Positions 49,971-58,384 of a stretch of DNA of 64,000 nt are shown piece after piece. Position 1 is the stretch's first letter, and each line of letters starts with the position of its first letter. A model generated the notes under the pieces. It saw only the letters and a program-made list of their open reading frames with translations. It did no database searches and was not told where the DNA came from. Source of the DNA: Primorskyibacter sedentarius (GTDB lineage Bacteria; Pseudomonadota; Alphaproteobacteria; Rhodobacterales; Rhodobacteraceae); NCBI RefSeq assembly GCF_004342065.1, contig NZ_SLZU01000004.1, positions 1 through 64,000 on the forward strand, read 5' to 3'. Position numbers and translations under genes: made by a program.

Positions 49971-50588
49971 TCAGTCGGGCTCGTCCGCGAAGGCCTGCCA
50001 CCCCTGCCACCAGCGTGTCAGCGTGGTGATCAGGCAAGCAGCAGAGAAGAGATAGGCCAGCACCGGGAACAGCCCCGGCAGCAGGCACATCGCAATGAAA
50101 AGCGCGATGGTCTCGGCGCCTTCGGTCAACCCGCCAAGGTAATAGATGCCCTTTGACGGATAGGCTTCGGGCCGAAGCCCGCGTTGTCCTGCGATGACGG
50201 CAAAGGCCAGAAAGGATGATCCGGTGCCGACAAATGCCGCAATCAGAACGGCGGCGGGCAGGGCATTCTGATCGGGACTTGCCAGCGCAAAACCCACGGG
50301 GACAAGCGCGTAAAAGGCAAAATCCAGCGCGATATCCAGAAAGGCACCGCGGTCCGTGGGCGTGGTCAGCCGCGCCACGGCACCGTCCAGCCCATCTGCC
50401 AGACGGTTGAGCAGGATGAACACAAGTGCCACGCCATAAAGCCCGAATGCAAGCGCAGGGATGGCCAGCAGGCCAAGCCCGAATCCTGCAAGTGTCAGCT
50501 GGTCGGCCGTCACCCCCTTGCGGGCGAGCGTATGGGCCGCCGGGTCAAGCAGCCGGCGCTGGAACGGCAAGAGCATCGCGTCAATCAT
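49971..50588 (-). CDS. ynjF: CDP-alcohol phosphatidyltransferase family protein, YnjF-like
   Basis: A 205-residue membrane enzyme with about six helices. The catalytic motif DG(x)2AR(x)8G(x)3D(x)3D is present around residues 65-90 (DGLDGAVARL...GAFLDIALDFAF, where the acidic ligands are Asp residues). Such enzymes move a phosphatidyl or similar group from a CDP-lipid to an alcohol. In E. coli ynjF sits with ynjBCD, and here too it precedes ynjB by 44 bases on the same strand. The acceptor alcohol is unknown. Confidence 0.88.
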   Translation of the reverse strand: MIDAMLLPFQRRLLDPAAHTLARKGVTADQLTLAGFGLGLLAIPALAFGLYGVALVFILLNRLADGLDGAVARLTTPTDRGAFLDIALDFAFYALVPVGFALASPDQNALPAAVLIAAFVGTGSSFLAFAVIAGQRGLRPEAYPSKGIYYLGGLTEGAETIALFIAMCLLPGLFPVLAYLFSAACLITTLTRWWQGWQAFADEPD

Positions 50589-50920
50589 CGCATGCTCCTG
50601 TCACCCGAAGGCGGCAGACAGCCCGCCAGTGGCGGGCAACCGCGTTTGGCTTTGACCTGCGGTCATAGCTGTTTCGACGCATCGGCTTGTTCACTCTTTC
50701 TGTCTTTCCACTCGTCATTTCCGGCATAGCCCGAATTCTGGCCACATTCGCACGCGCAAACCCACCGTTCCAGCGGCTTCACGACATGGTGTACGAAACG
50801 GAGCACCCTTGCCGCAGGGGCAAGGGATATGGACGCCCTTCGCCATGCCGTGCTAAGCGAGCGCCCTGATGCCGGGCGGCTGTCCGGCAGGCTGCGTGTC
50901 GCTGAAGGGAACGGCAGGGA
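50589..50920. promoter_or_regulatory. 332-base region between the ynj group and idi
   Basis: It lies between divergent genes. It contains a 7-base hairpin (50806-50812 with 50820-50826) and a 34-codon frame (50829-50933) that overlaps the idi start. The ribosome-binding site of that frame is too close to its ATG to be convincing. Nothing else is recognised. No photosynthesis genes adjoin idi. Confidence 0.45.
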
Positions 50921-51439
50921 ATGGACAACATGATCCCGGCATGGGTGGACGGAGAGCTCTGCCCCGTCGAAAAGCTTGATGTGCATCGCCGGGGGCTGCG
51001 CCACAAGGCGGTGTCGGTTTTCGTGATGCGAGGCAACAAGACGCTGTTGCAGCGGCGCGCCCTGTCGAAATATCACACGCCCGGTCTTTGGGCGAATGCC
51101 TGCTGCACGCACCCGCTTTGGGGAGAGACGGCAGAGGATTGCGCCCCGCGTCGGTTGCAGCAAGAGCTTGGCATCGAAGGGTTGACCCCCGGACATCGTG
51201 GCCAGATCAGCTATCGCGCTGATGTGGGGGGCGGGCTGGTCGAGGATGAAGTGGTCGAGGTTTTCACCGCCGAGGCACCGGACAAGATGGCGATGGCGCC
51301 CAATCCGGACGAGGTGGCAGAGGTCGCCTGGGTCGATATGGACGTTCTGCTGGCCGGGATCGAAAGAGCGCCCGAGCGATACACCCCTTGGCTGCGGATC
51401 TACCTGCGCGACCATATGAGCGAGATCTTTGCCAAGTGA
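50921..51439 (+). CDS. idi: isopentenyl-diphosphate delta-isomerase type I
   Basis: A 172-residue Nudix-fold isomerase that interconverts isopentenyl and dimethylallyl diphosphate. It has WANACCTHPLWGE with the catalytic Cys, and EDEVVEVFTAE with the catalytic Glu, plus RGLRHKAVSVFVM and YTPWLRIYLRDHM. The sequence resembles the Rhodobacter enzyme, which in phototrophs lies in the photosynthesis gene cluster; here it stands alone. The start MDNMIPAWVDGELCP was chosen because relatives begin a few residues before the PAWV segment. Confidence 0.93.
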   Translation: MDNMIPAWVDGELCPVEKLDVHRRGLRHKAVSVFVMRGNKTLLQRRALSKYHTPGLWANACCTHPLWGETAEDCAPRRLQQELGIEGLTPGHRGQISYRADVGGGLVEDEVVEVFTAEAPDKMAMAPNPDEVAEVAWVDMDVLLAGIERAPERYTPWLRIYLRDHMSEIFAK

Positions 51440-51466
51440 CGATGGCAGGGCCCGGGGCAGGGCGGC

Positions 51467-51979
51467 TCAGGCAGGATCGGCAGCGCGGTGGTGCAGGCAC
51501 CAGTCGGTGATGGCCGTAGCCTCCGGTGGCAGGGGCTGCGCCAGATCCTCGGCATAGGCAAGAAAAGCGTCAAGCGATCCGGGATTGACCGCGACCAGCA
51601 CCGGGGTGCCTCTCGACAAAGCCTCGCCGATCACGGGGCGAAACCCCCGCCCGTCGATTTCCTGCTTGCCGAATTTGTTGACGACCAGCAAATCGGCACC
51701 GTTGTCGAGCGCGGCAGCCACCAGCCCGACGGCTCGTTCCAGCCCGTCAGGGTCCAGACGGCACCCCTGCGACAGCGCACCAAGGTCCTGACTGATCCGC
51801 ACCACGTCTGACCCCGACAGGATATGCAGGTCCATGTGGCATTTGCGGTCGGGGTCGACTTCGGGATTGACCTGAACGGCTCCGGCCAGTCGCATCCCTT
51901 CTGCCTGCAGGCGCAGGGCCACGTCCCGGATCAGAAGATCCGCGGCACCTCGTCCGTCAGCAACCACGTAGCCCAGCAT
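51467..51979 (-). CDS. DUF2478 protein, probable nucleotide-binding protein of molybdenum metabolism
   Basis: A 170-residue protein resembling DUF2478 proteins, often encoded near molybdenum or formate dehydrogenase genes. It opens LGYVVADGRGAADLLIRDVA, where a Gly-rich loop takes the place of a Walker A lysine motif, has ILSGSDVVRISQDLG, and a NTPase-like LLVVNKFGKQEIDGRG (NKxxKxE-like). Its function is not established. It is convergent with idi and divergent, over 64 bases, from fdhD. An upstream ATG 22 codons earlier would overlap that promoter region. Confidence 0.8.
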   Translation of the reverse strand: MLGYVVADGRGAADLLIRDVALRLQAEGMRLAGAVQVNPEVDPDRKCHMDLHILSGSDVVRISQDLGALSQGCRLDPDGLERAVGLVAAALDNGADLLVVNKFGKQEIDGRGFRPVIGEALSRGTPVLVAVNPGSLDAFLAYAEDLAQPLPPEATAITDWCLHHRAADPA

Positions 51980-52043
51980 ATTCCGTCCCTTGCAACTCTG
52001 CCGACCGGAATACATGATGCCCGCCGAACAGGAAAGTGACCTC

Positions 52044-52916
52044 ATGATACAGCCGCCCGCCTATCCCGTGCTGCCCGATCCGGGCAATCCCCGGCTGACC
52101 CGCCGGATCACCGGCACGGACCATACCGGCGCGGCGACCGAGATTGCCGTGGTCGAGGAACGCCCCCTGACGATCTACCTCAACCGGCAAGAGATCGTCA
52201 CGGCGATGACCATCGGCGATCACCCGGAATATCTGGCGCTGGGGTTCCTGCGAAATCAGGGCATGCTGCGCGACGATGACGCGCTGACAGGCGTCGATTA
52301 CGACGAAGAGATCGAGACCGTCGTTGTGCGCACCGCGCGCGAGACCACTTACGAGGAAAAGCTGCAAAAGAAGACCCGCACCAGCGGCTGCGCGGTCGGT
52401 ACGGTTTTCGGCGACATGATGGAAGGGCTGGAGGGGCTGACCCTGCCTGCGGCCGAGATCCGGACAAGCTGGCTTTATGCTTTGGCGCGGCAGATCAACA
52501 CCACGCCCTCGCTGTACCTGGAGGCCGGTGCGATCCACGGGACGGTGCTGTGCCAGGGCGACCAGCCATTGGTCTATATGGAGGATGTCGGGCGCCACAA
52601 CGCCGTCGACAAGGTGGCGGGGTTCATGTTCCGCCATGGCGTTTCTGCGCAGGACAAGATCCTCTACACGACCGGGCGGCTGACCTCGGAAATGGTGATC
52701 AAGACCGCGCTGATGGGCATTCCCGCGCTGGCCTCCCGTTCCGGGTTCACCGCATGGGGCGTTGAAATCGCCCAGCAAGTTGGGCTGACCCTGATCGGGC
52801 GGATGCGTGGCCAGCGCTTTGTCTGCCTCAGCGGTGAGGACAGGCTGGTGCGCGATGTCGATCCTGCCAGCGTTCCCGAGGAAAGCGCGCGCTCCCGGCG
52901 TAAGTCGGCCACATGA
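52044..52916 (+). CDS. fdhD: formate dehydrogenase accessory sulfurtransferase FdhD
   Basis: A 290-residue FdhD. It passes sulfur from a cysteine desulfurase to the molybdopterin-guanine-dinucleotide cofactor of formate dehydrogenase. It has TRTSGCAVGTVFGD where E. coli has a CxxC-type loop (only the first Cys remains here), EDVGRHNAVDKVAG, and TTGRLTSEMVIK. The start at 52044 follows GGAAAG at good spacing; ATGs at 52014 and 52017 lack one. Its stop overlaps the mobA start by four bases, and the gene leads a four-gene cofactor operon. Confidence 0.93.
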   Translation: MIQPPAYPVLPDPGNPRLTRRITGTDHTGAATEIAVVEERPLTIYLNRQEIVTAMTIGDHPEYLALGFLRNQGMLRDDDALTGVDYDEEIETVVVRTARETTYEEKLQKKTRTSGCAVGTVFGDMMEGLEGLTLPAAEIRTSWLYALARQINTTPSLYLEAGAIHGTVLCQGDQPLVYMEDVGRHNAVDKVAGFMFRHGVSAQDKILYTTGRLTSEMVIKTALMGIPALASRSGFTAWGVEIAQQVGLTLIGRMRGQRFVCLSGEDRLVRDVDPASVPEESARSRRKSAT

Positions 52917-53542
52917 AACAACCTTTCGGCATCATCCTCGCCGGCGGCCTCGCCAGCCGTATGGGCGGTGGCGACAAGGCGCTGCTGGATCTGGGAGGCA
53001 AGCCGCTTCTGTCGCATGTCATCAACCGGCTGGCCTCTCAGGTGGACGGGCTTGCGCTGAACGCCAATGGCGACCCGGATCGCTTTTCCCGCTTCGGCCT
53101 GCCGGTTCTTCCCGACAGCATAGATGGCTTCCCCGGTCCGCTGGCCGGGGTTCTTGCCGGGCTGGACTGGGCTGCAGCACAGGGCGCCGACACGGTGGTG
53201 TCCGTGGCCGCCGACACGCCCTTCTTTCCGGGTAATCTGGTGCCGCAGCTCTTGCTCACCTCTGAAGGGCAGGACCAGCCTTTGGTTCTGGCCGCCACCA
53301 AGGGCGATGCCCAGACCAAATCGAAATCGCGCAGCGGGTTGATCCGCCACCCGACCTTTGGCCTCTGGCCGGTTGCGTTGCGCGATGACTTGCGCGCCGC
53401 CTTGCTGGGCGGGTTGAAAAAGGTCGTGCTCTGGACTGATCAGCACGGCGGGCGAGAGGCGCTGTTCCCATCCGCCCGGTTCGATCCGTTCTTCAATGTC
53501 AACACGCCCCAAGATCTGGAACGCGCGCGGGAATTGCTATGA
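52913..53542 (+). CDS. mobA: molybdenum cofactor guanylyltransferase MobA
   Basis: A 209-residue nucleotidyltransferase that adds GMP to molybdopterin. It has the N-terminal GIILAGGLASRMGGGDKALLDLGG motif (shown by LAGGLASRMGGGDK), VVSVAADTPFFP for the metal, and a C-terminal FNVNTPQDLERA. It overlaps fdhD upstream and mobB downstream by four bases each. Its product is the bis-MGD cofactor needed by the formate dehydrogenase encoded 4 kb to the right. Confidence 0.94.
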   Translation: MKQPFGIILAGGLASRMGGGDKALLDLGGKPLLSHVINRLASQVDGLALNANGDPDRFSRFGLPVLPDSIDGFPGPLAGVLAGLDWAAAQGADTVVSVAADTPFFPGNLVPQLLLTSEGQDQPLVLAATKGDAQTKSKSRSGLIRHPTFGLWPVALRDDLRAALLGGLKKVVLWTDQHGGREALFPSARFDPFFNVNTPQDLERARELL

Positions 53543-54033
53543 AGGTCTACGGCGTCACCGGCTGGAAGAACGCGGGCAAGACCGGGTTGATGGAGCGGCT
53601 GGTGGCCGAAATCACCGCGCGGGGGCTGTCCGTTTCCACCGTGAAGCACGCCCATCACGACACCGATGTGGATCAGCCCGGCCGCGACAGTTTTCGCCAC
53701 CGCGAAGCCGGGGCGTCAGAGGTTCTGCTGGCCTCGCCGCGCCGCTGGGCCCTGATGCATGAATTGCGCGACGCGCCGGAACCGCCACTTGCAGAGCTCT
53801 TGGCAAAGCTGTCGCCCGTCGATCTGGTAATGATCGAAGGTTACAAGCGCGAGGACCACCCCAAGATCGAGGCCTTTCGAGCGGTAACAGGCAAACCCCT
53901 GCTGGCCGATCGGAACGCGACCATTCGCGCCGTGGCGTCGGACGTGCCGCAGCCCGCCCTGGCGTTGCCCTGCTTTGATCTGGACGATACCGCGGCAATC
54001 GCGGATTTCATCCTGCAGGAGGTCGGGCTGTGA
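53539..54033 (+). CDS. mobB: molybdopterin-guanine dinucleotide biosynthesis protein MobB
   Basis: A 164-residue P-loop GTPase-like protein. The P-loop is GWKNAGKTGLMERL. Downstream lie VKHAHHDTDVDQPGRDSFRHREAGA and MIEGYKREDHPKIE, typical of MobB. It assists MobA and cofactor handling but is not essential in E. coli. It overlaps both neighbours: mobA by four bases, and the moeA-type gene with a GTGA overlap. Confidence 0.93.
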   Translation: MKVYGVTGWKNAGKTGLMERLVAEITARGLSVSTVKHAHHDTDVDQPGRDSFRHREAGASEVLLASPRRWALMHELRDAPEPPLAELLAKLSPVDLVMIEGYKREDHPKIEAFRAVTGKPLLADRNATIRAVASDVPQPALALPCFDLDDTAAIADFILQEVGL

Positions 54034-56162
54034 GGGTGGACCGCGTCGCTATTCTGGATTGGTCGACCGCCGGCAAACCGCGTGTTGGCAAGGATTCGAT
54101 CTGGCTGGGCGTGGCGGATGCCTCTGGTGTCATCGCTGAAAACCTGCCGACGCGGGCGCAGGCAGAGGCGCGGCTATGCGCCCTGATTGACGAGGCGCAG
54201 GCGGATAACGAAAAGCTGCTGATCGGTGTGGATTTCAACCTTGGCTTCCCGGCGGGGTTTGCGAAGCGGCTGACCGGAGACGCGCGCGCAGCGCCGGTCT
54301 GGGAATGGCTGGCCGCGCGGGTGACGGACGGGTCTGACAATGCCCACAACCTGCCCCACGTCGCGGCAGAGGCCAACGCCGCCTTTGCGGGGCAGGGCCC
54401 GTTCTGGGGCAATGGGCGCAAGGAAGACGTGGCAGGCCTTCCGCGCACCAGGCCCGAATTGCCCGAAGGTCTGTCTGCCGCACGCCGGACAGAGATTGCA
54501 GCGACTGGCCCCGGCTCCCGGCCCAAATCCACCTGGCAGCTTTCCGGTGCCGGGGCGGTCGGTGCGCAGGGCCTGATGGGCATGGCGATGCTGCACCGGT
54601 TGCGGCTGCGGTATCCAGAGCATCTCTTCGTCTGGCCGTTCGAAGAGGCCAATGCACCCGTCACCGTGGCCGAGGTTTACCCCTCGATGCTATCTGCCGA
54701 ATGCAAGGCGCTTTGCGCGTCCAACCCCGACATGGTCACTGACGAGGCTCAGGTGCGGGTGCTGGCCTCAGCTCTTCTGAACCTGTCAGACACGGCTGAA
54801 CTGATGGACCTGCGGGAAGATGCGAAGCTGCTGGTAGAGGAAGGGTGGATACTTGGCGCCGGTCATCAGCTGGCGCTGCGACGCGCGGTCCCTGCCATGC
54901 AAGAGCCCCCGCGTCTGCGGGACGATTGCTTTGCCATGCCGCAGGGGGTTGATTGGGTGCCCGTGGACGAGGCGCTGGAGCGCTTGCGCATCGCGTTGAA
55001 GCCGATCACGACGCAGGAAACCTGCCGCATCGGCGACGCGGCCGGGGGCGTTCTTGCCGCGGACTGCTTTGCCCGCCGGTCAAACCCGCCCCGGCCCAAC
55101 TCTGCTGTGGATGGCTATGGTTTTGCCCATGCCGCGACGAGTGAAGGGCCGCAGCGCCTGCCCTTGGTTGATGGACGTGCCGCCGCTGGCCAACCCTATG
55201 ATGGCACGGTTCCGCAGGGCGCTGCCGTCCGCATCCTGACGGGCGCGATCCTGCCCGACGGCGTGGACACTGTCGTGCTGGAGGAAGACACTGCCAGCGA
55301 TGGTGCGGCGGTTGTCTTTGATGGGCCGGTAAAGCCCTTCTCCAACACGCGCAAGGCGGGCGAAGATGTGATGGAGGACGCGCTGGCCCTCCCCGCAGGT
55401 CACCGTCTGCGCGCGCCCGATATCGCGTTGCTCTCGGCGCTTGGCGTTGCCGAGGTGCAGACATTCCGGCCCCTGCGCGTGGGGGTGCTTTCTACCGGGG
55501 ACGAGATCATCGCCGCCCCCCACCTGCCAGCATTGCCGCATCAGATCTGGGACGCCAACCGCCCGATGCTGCTGACCTTGGCGCGGAACTGGGGTTATGA
55601 AGCGGTCGATCTGGGCCATGCGACGGACGATCCCGAAAAGATTGCCGCGCGGCTGAGCGATGGCGCGAAACGGGCGGATGTGATCCTGACATCTGGCGGC
55701 GCATCGGCAGGGGACGAGGATCACGTCTCGGCCCTGCTGCGCGCCCGTGGCACGCTGTCAAGCTGGCGCATCGCATTGAAACCGGGGCGTCCTCTGGCTC
55801 TGGCGCTTTGGGAGGGTACGCCGGTTTTCGGCCTTCCGGGCAACCCCGTGGCCGCCCTGATTTGTGCGCTGATCTTCGCACGGCCGGCGTTTTCTCTGAT
55901 GGCGGGGGCGGGCTGGCTGAACCCGCAAGGCTTTACCGTGCCCGCGGCCTTTTCCAAATCCAAGAAGCCGGGACGTCGGGAATACCTGCGGGCGCGCCTG
56001 AATGCGGACGGCGCGGCAGAGGTGTTTGCCTCGGAAGGATCGGGGCGGATCAGCGGGCTTTCATGGGCTGATGGATTGGTCGAATTGCCTGACGGGGCCG
56101 TTCAGATCACGCCCGGCACGCCGGTACGCTACTTGCCCTATTCCAGTCTCGGATTGACCTGA
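54030..56162 (+). CDS. moeA: MoeA-type molybdopterin molybdotransferase with an extra N-terminal domain (DUF429/RNase H-like)
   Basis: A 710-residue protein starting at GTG. Residues about 305-705 are a full MoeA: VPVDEALERLR, NSAVDGYGFAH, VRILTGAILPDGVDTVV, TSGGASAGDEDHV and FGLPGNPVAALI. MoeA inserts molybdate (or tungstate) into adenylylated molybdopterin. Residues 1 to about 295 are not MoeA. They contain AILDWSTAG, LLIGVDFNLGFP and an acidic DEAQVRVLASALL helix, which together suggest a DUF429-like RNase H fold with three acidic residues (Asp10, Asp69, Asp238 or Glu239). That assignment is inference. The gene ends the fdhD-mobA-mobB operon. Confidence 0.88.
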   Translation: MRVDRVAILDWSTAGKPRVGKDSIWLGVADASGVIAENLPTRAQAEARLCALIDEAQADNEKLLIGVDFNLGFPAGFAKRLTGDARAAPVWEWLAARVTDGSDNAHNLPHVAAEANAAFAGQGPFWGNGRKEDVAGLPRTRPELPEGLSAARRTEIAATGPGSRPKSTWQLSGAGAVGAQGLMGMAMLHRLRLRYPEHLFVWPFEEANAPVTVAEVYPSMLSAECKALCASNPDMVTDEAQVRVLASALLNLSDTAELMDLREDAKLLVEEGWILGAGHQLALRRAVPAMQEPPRLRDDCFAMPQGVDWVPVDEALERLRIALKPITTQETCRIGDAAGGVLAADCFARRSNPPRPNSAVDGYGFAHAATSEGPQRLPLVDGRAAAGQPYDGTVPQGAAVRILTGAILPDGVDTVVLEEDTASDGAAVVFDGPVKPFSNTRKAGEDVMEDALALPAGHRLRAPDIALLSALGVAEVQTFRPLRVGVLSTGDEIIAAPHLPALPHQIWDANRPMLLTLARNWGYEAVDLGHATDDPEKIAARLSDGAKRADVILTSGGASAGDEDHVSALLRARGTLSSWRIALKPGRPLALALWEGTPVFGLPGNPVAALICALIFARPAFSLMAGAGWLNPQGFTVPAAFSKSKKPGRREYLRARLNADGAAEVFASEGSGRISGLSWADGLVELPDGAVQITPGTPVRYLPYSSLGLT

Positions 56163-56165
56163 GGC

Positions 56166-56405
56166 TCAGGCGTGGCGGATCAGGTAGATCTGTGTTTCGC
56201 CATCATCCTCGGTGCCGACCAGTTCATGCCCTGATTCCGTGCAGAAATGCGGCACATCGATCACGGCGGCAGGGTCGGTCGCAAGCAATCGCAGGACTTC
56301 CCCCTGCGCCATGGCTTGCAGGCGTTTGCGTGCCTTGAGCACGGGCAGCGGGCACAGCAATCCGCTGGCGTCGAGTTCTTGATCCCATTCCATCTGCACA
56401 GACAT
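56166..56405 (-). CDS. TusA/SirA-family sulfur carrier protein
   Basis: A 79-residue protein with the TusA motif LDASGLLCPLPVLKARKRL, where the Cys in CPxP carries persulfide sulfur, and a C-terminal beta-alpha half (LRLLATDPAAVIDVPHFCTESGHELV). It sits between moeA and the formate dehydrogenase genes and is convergent with moeA by 3 bases. Given FdhD nearby, it may carry sulfur for cofactor sulfuration, although tRNA thiolation cannot be excluded. The larger frame upstream is a shadow. Confidence 0.9.
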   Translation of the reverse strand: MSVQMEWDQELDASGLLCPLPVLKARKRLQAMAQGEVLRLLATDPAAVIDVPHFCTESGHELVGTEDDGETQIYLIRHA

Positions 56406-56444
56406 ATGGCTGCCGGGCGGGGCTGTCCATCGCTGCCATGTTTG

Positions 56445-56459
56445 ATAGAGTATCTCTAT
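56445..56459. promoter_or_regulatory. candidate LysR-type operator between the TusA-like gene and fdsB
   Basis: The palindrome ATAGAG-TAT-CTCTAT has the ATA-N9-TAT shape common for LysR-type regulators. It sits 40 bases from the TusA-like start and 86 bases from the fdsB start, in the divergent promoter region 56406-56545. Confidence 0.5.
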
Positions 56460-56545
56460 TGAATGACGGAATTTCGATATTGACCATAAGGGTAACCTGT
56501 GGGCTTGGTCCACAAGATGATCTCTGACGGGTGGAACGCGACAAG

Positions 56546-58237
56546 ATGGCATTGGATGAGCAAAAAGGCGTCTGGAAATCTGGCCGGGGTGGCGGCAAGG
56601 GCCGCGCCACGCCCAAGGGAAGACAGCTTGACGATGCGGCATGGGAAGAGGTCCGCGCGCTGTTGGGTGATCGCCCCCGCAGGCGCGATCTTCTGATCGA
56701 ATTTCTGCACCTGATACAGGATCGGTACGGTCACCTGTCTGCCGCGCATCTGCGCGCGCTGGCGGAAGAAATGCGCCTTTCCATGGCCGAGGTCTGGGAA
56801 GTTGCCACGTTTTACGCCCATTTCGACACTGTGCGCGAAGGCGAGGCGCCGCCACCCGACCTGACCATCCGTGTCTGCGATTCCCTGTCCTGCGAACTGG
56901 CCGGGTCCGAGGCGCTGTATCAGGCGCTGAGCGATGGGCATGATCCGTCCCGCGTCCGGGTGCTGCGCGCGCCATGTATGGGGCGTTGCGATACCGCGCC
57001 CGTGGTAGAGATCGGCCACCGTCATGTGGACCATGCAACGTTTGCGTCCATCGAAGCGACCATCGACGCGGGGGATTTCCACCCCGTGATCCCGGATTAC
57101 GAAGATTTTGACGCCTATGTCGCGGGCGGAGGCTATGCCGAGTTGAAAGCCCTGCGTGCGAATGGCGACTGGGAAAAGGTGCAGGACGATCTGGCGAGTG
57201 CAGGTCTGCGCGGAATGGGTGGCGCGGGCTTCCCCTCGGGCAAAAAGTGGGGCTTCGTGCGCGCCAATCCCGGCCCCCGCCTGATGGCCGTGAATGGGGA
57301 CGAGGGCGAACCGGGCACTTTCAAGGATCGCTATTACCTCGAACGCACGCCGCATCTGGTGCTGGAGGGCATGCTGATCGCCGCCTGGGCGGTCAAGGCG
57401 GAGCGCATTTACCTCTATATGCGCGACGAATACCCCGCCGTTCTGAAGATCCTCGCCACCGAGATTGCCGCGCTGGAAGCGGCGGGCATCGTGGAGCCCG
57501 GATATATCGACCTGCGTCGCGGCGCGGGTGCCTATATCTGCGGCGAGGAATCCGCGATGATCGAATCGATTGAAGGCAAGCGCGGCATCCCTCGCCTGCG
57601 CCCGCCTTATGTCGCGCAGGATGGCATCTTCGGATTGCCGACGCTGGTCCATAATATCGAAACCCTGCACTGGATCGCGCGTATCACGCGCGAAGGGCAC
57701 GAGATCAAGTCCGAGGTCGAGCATAACGACCGCAAGGGGATGCGCAGCTATTCCGTCTCTGGTCGCGTGGCAAAACCGGGCGTCTACCTTCTGCCTGCAG
57801 GCTCCACGATCACGGATGTCATCGAGGCAGCGGGGGGCATGGCCGAGGGGCATGCTTTCAAGGCGTACCAACCGGGCGGGCCGTCCTCTGGCCTGTTGCC
57901 CGCGTCACTGCATGATGTGCCGCTGGATTTCGATACGCTGCAGCCACATGGCACCTTCATCGGCTCCGCCGCCGTTGTGGTATTGTCCGACAAGGATAGC
58001 GCGCGTGACGCAGCGCTGAACATGCTGCGGTTCTTCGAGGCGGAAAGCTGTGGGCAATGCACCCCCTGCCGGGTGGGCTGCGAAAAGGCGGTGAAGCTGA
58101 TGCAGGCCGAGACATGGGATGCGCCTCTGCTGGAGGATCTGTGCACAGTCATGGCCGATGCCTCGATCTGCGGGCTGGGACAGGCCGCGCCCAACCCGAT
58201 CCGCCTTGTGATGAAACATTTCCCGGAGGAGATCTGA
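56546..58237 (+). CDS. fdsB: NAD-dependent formate dehydrogenase beta subunit (NuoE-NuoF fusion)
   Basis: A 563-residue protein. The first 150 residues resemble NuoE, with the 2Fe-2S ligands in VCDSLSCELAG and PCMGRCDTAP. The rest resembles NuoF: GMGGAGFPSGKKW for FMN/NADH, NGDEGEPGTFKDR, GAGAYICGEESAM, and the 4Fe-4S motif ESCGQCTPCRVGC. It takes electrons from the alpha subunit and reduces NAD+. Unlike the R. capsulatus FdsGBA complex, the NuoE-like part is fused, giving the two-subunit FDH1-type layout. ATG at 56546 was chosen; a GTG five codons earlier is possible. Confidence 0.94.
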   Translation: MALDEQKGVWKSGRGGGKGRATPKGRQLDDAAWEEVRALLGDRPRRRDLLIEFLHLIQDRYGHLSAAHLRALAEEMRLSMAEVWEVATFYAHFDTVREGEAPPPDLTIRVCDSLSCELAGSEALYQALSDGHDPSRVRVLRAPCMGRCDTAPVVEIGHRHVDHATFASIEATIDAGDFHPVIPDYEDFDAYVAGGGYAELKALRANGDWEKVQDDLASAGLRGMGGAGFPSGKKWGFVRANPGPRLMAVNGDEGEPGTFKDRYYLERTPHLVLEGMLIAAWAVKAERIYLYMRDEYPAVLKILATEIAALEAAGIVEPGYIDLRRGAGAYICGEESAMIESIEGKRGIPRLRPPYVAQDGIFGLPTLVHNIETLHWIARITREGHEIKSEVEHNDRKGMRSYSVSGRVAKPGVYLLPAGSTITDVIEAAGGMAEGHAFKAYQPGGPSSGLLPASLHDVPLDFDTLQPHGTFIGSAAVVVLSDKDSARDAALNMLRFFEAESCGQCTPCRVGCEKAVKLMQAETWDAPLLEDLCTVMADASICGLGQAAPNPIRLVMKHFPEEI

Positions 58238-58288
58238 TGCCGTCAAGACGCCTCTCTAGAAAAGTTGCCCTGTTACCAGCGATCCCCG

Positions 58289-58353
58289 TCCCGGGCTTGA
58301 CCCGGGACCTTACCGCAGGCGCCAACCAAAAGGTCCCGGGTCAGGCCCGGGAC
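58289..58353. repeat. long imperfect inverted repeat between fdsB and the FDH alpha gene (REP-like)
   Basis: Two 24-base arms (58289-58312 and 58330-58353) are complementary with one mismatch around a 17-base spacer. Each arm is itself rich in CCCGGG blocks around TTGA. The same design recurs at 61163-61240, so this is a repeat family rather than chance. Confidence 0.88.
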
Positions 58354-58384
58354 AGGTACCACCTATTGGCAGGGGGGCACTTCG

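Noticed and set aside
50829-50933. 34-codon frame ending inside the start of idi, possible leader peptide
   Set aside because: The Shine-Dalgarno-like AAGGGA lies only about one base from the ATG, and the peptide has no feature of a leader. Conservation was not testable.
50589-51439. edge of a photosynthesis gene cluster around idi
   Set aside because: No bch, crt, puf or puh gene flanks it in this window.
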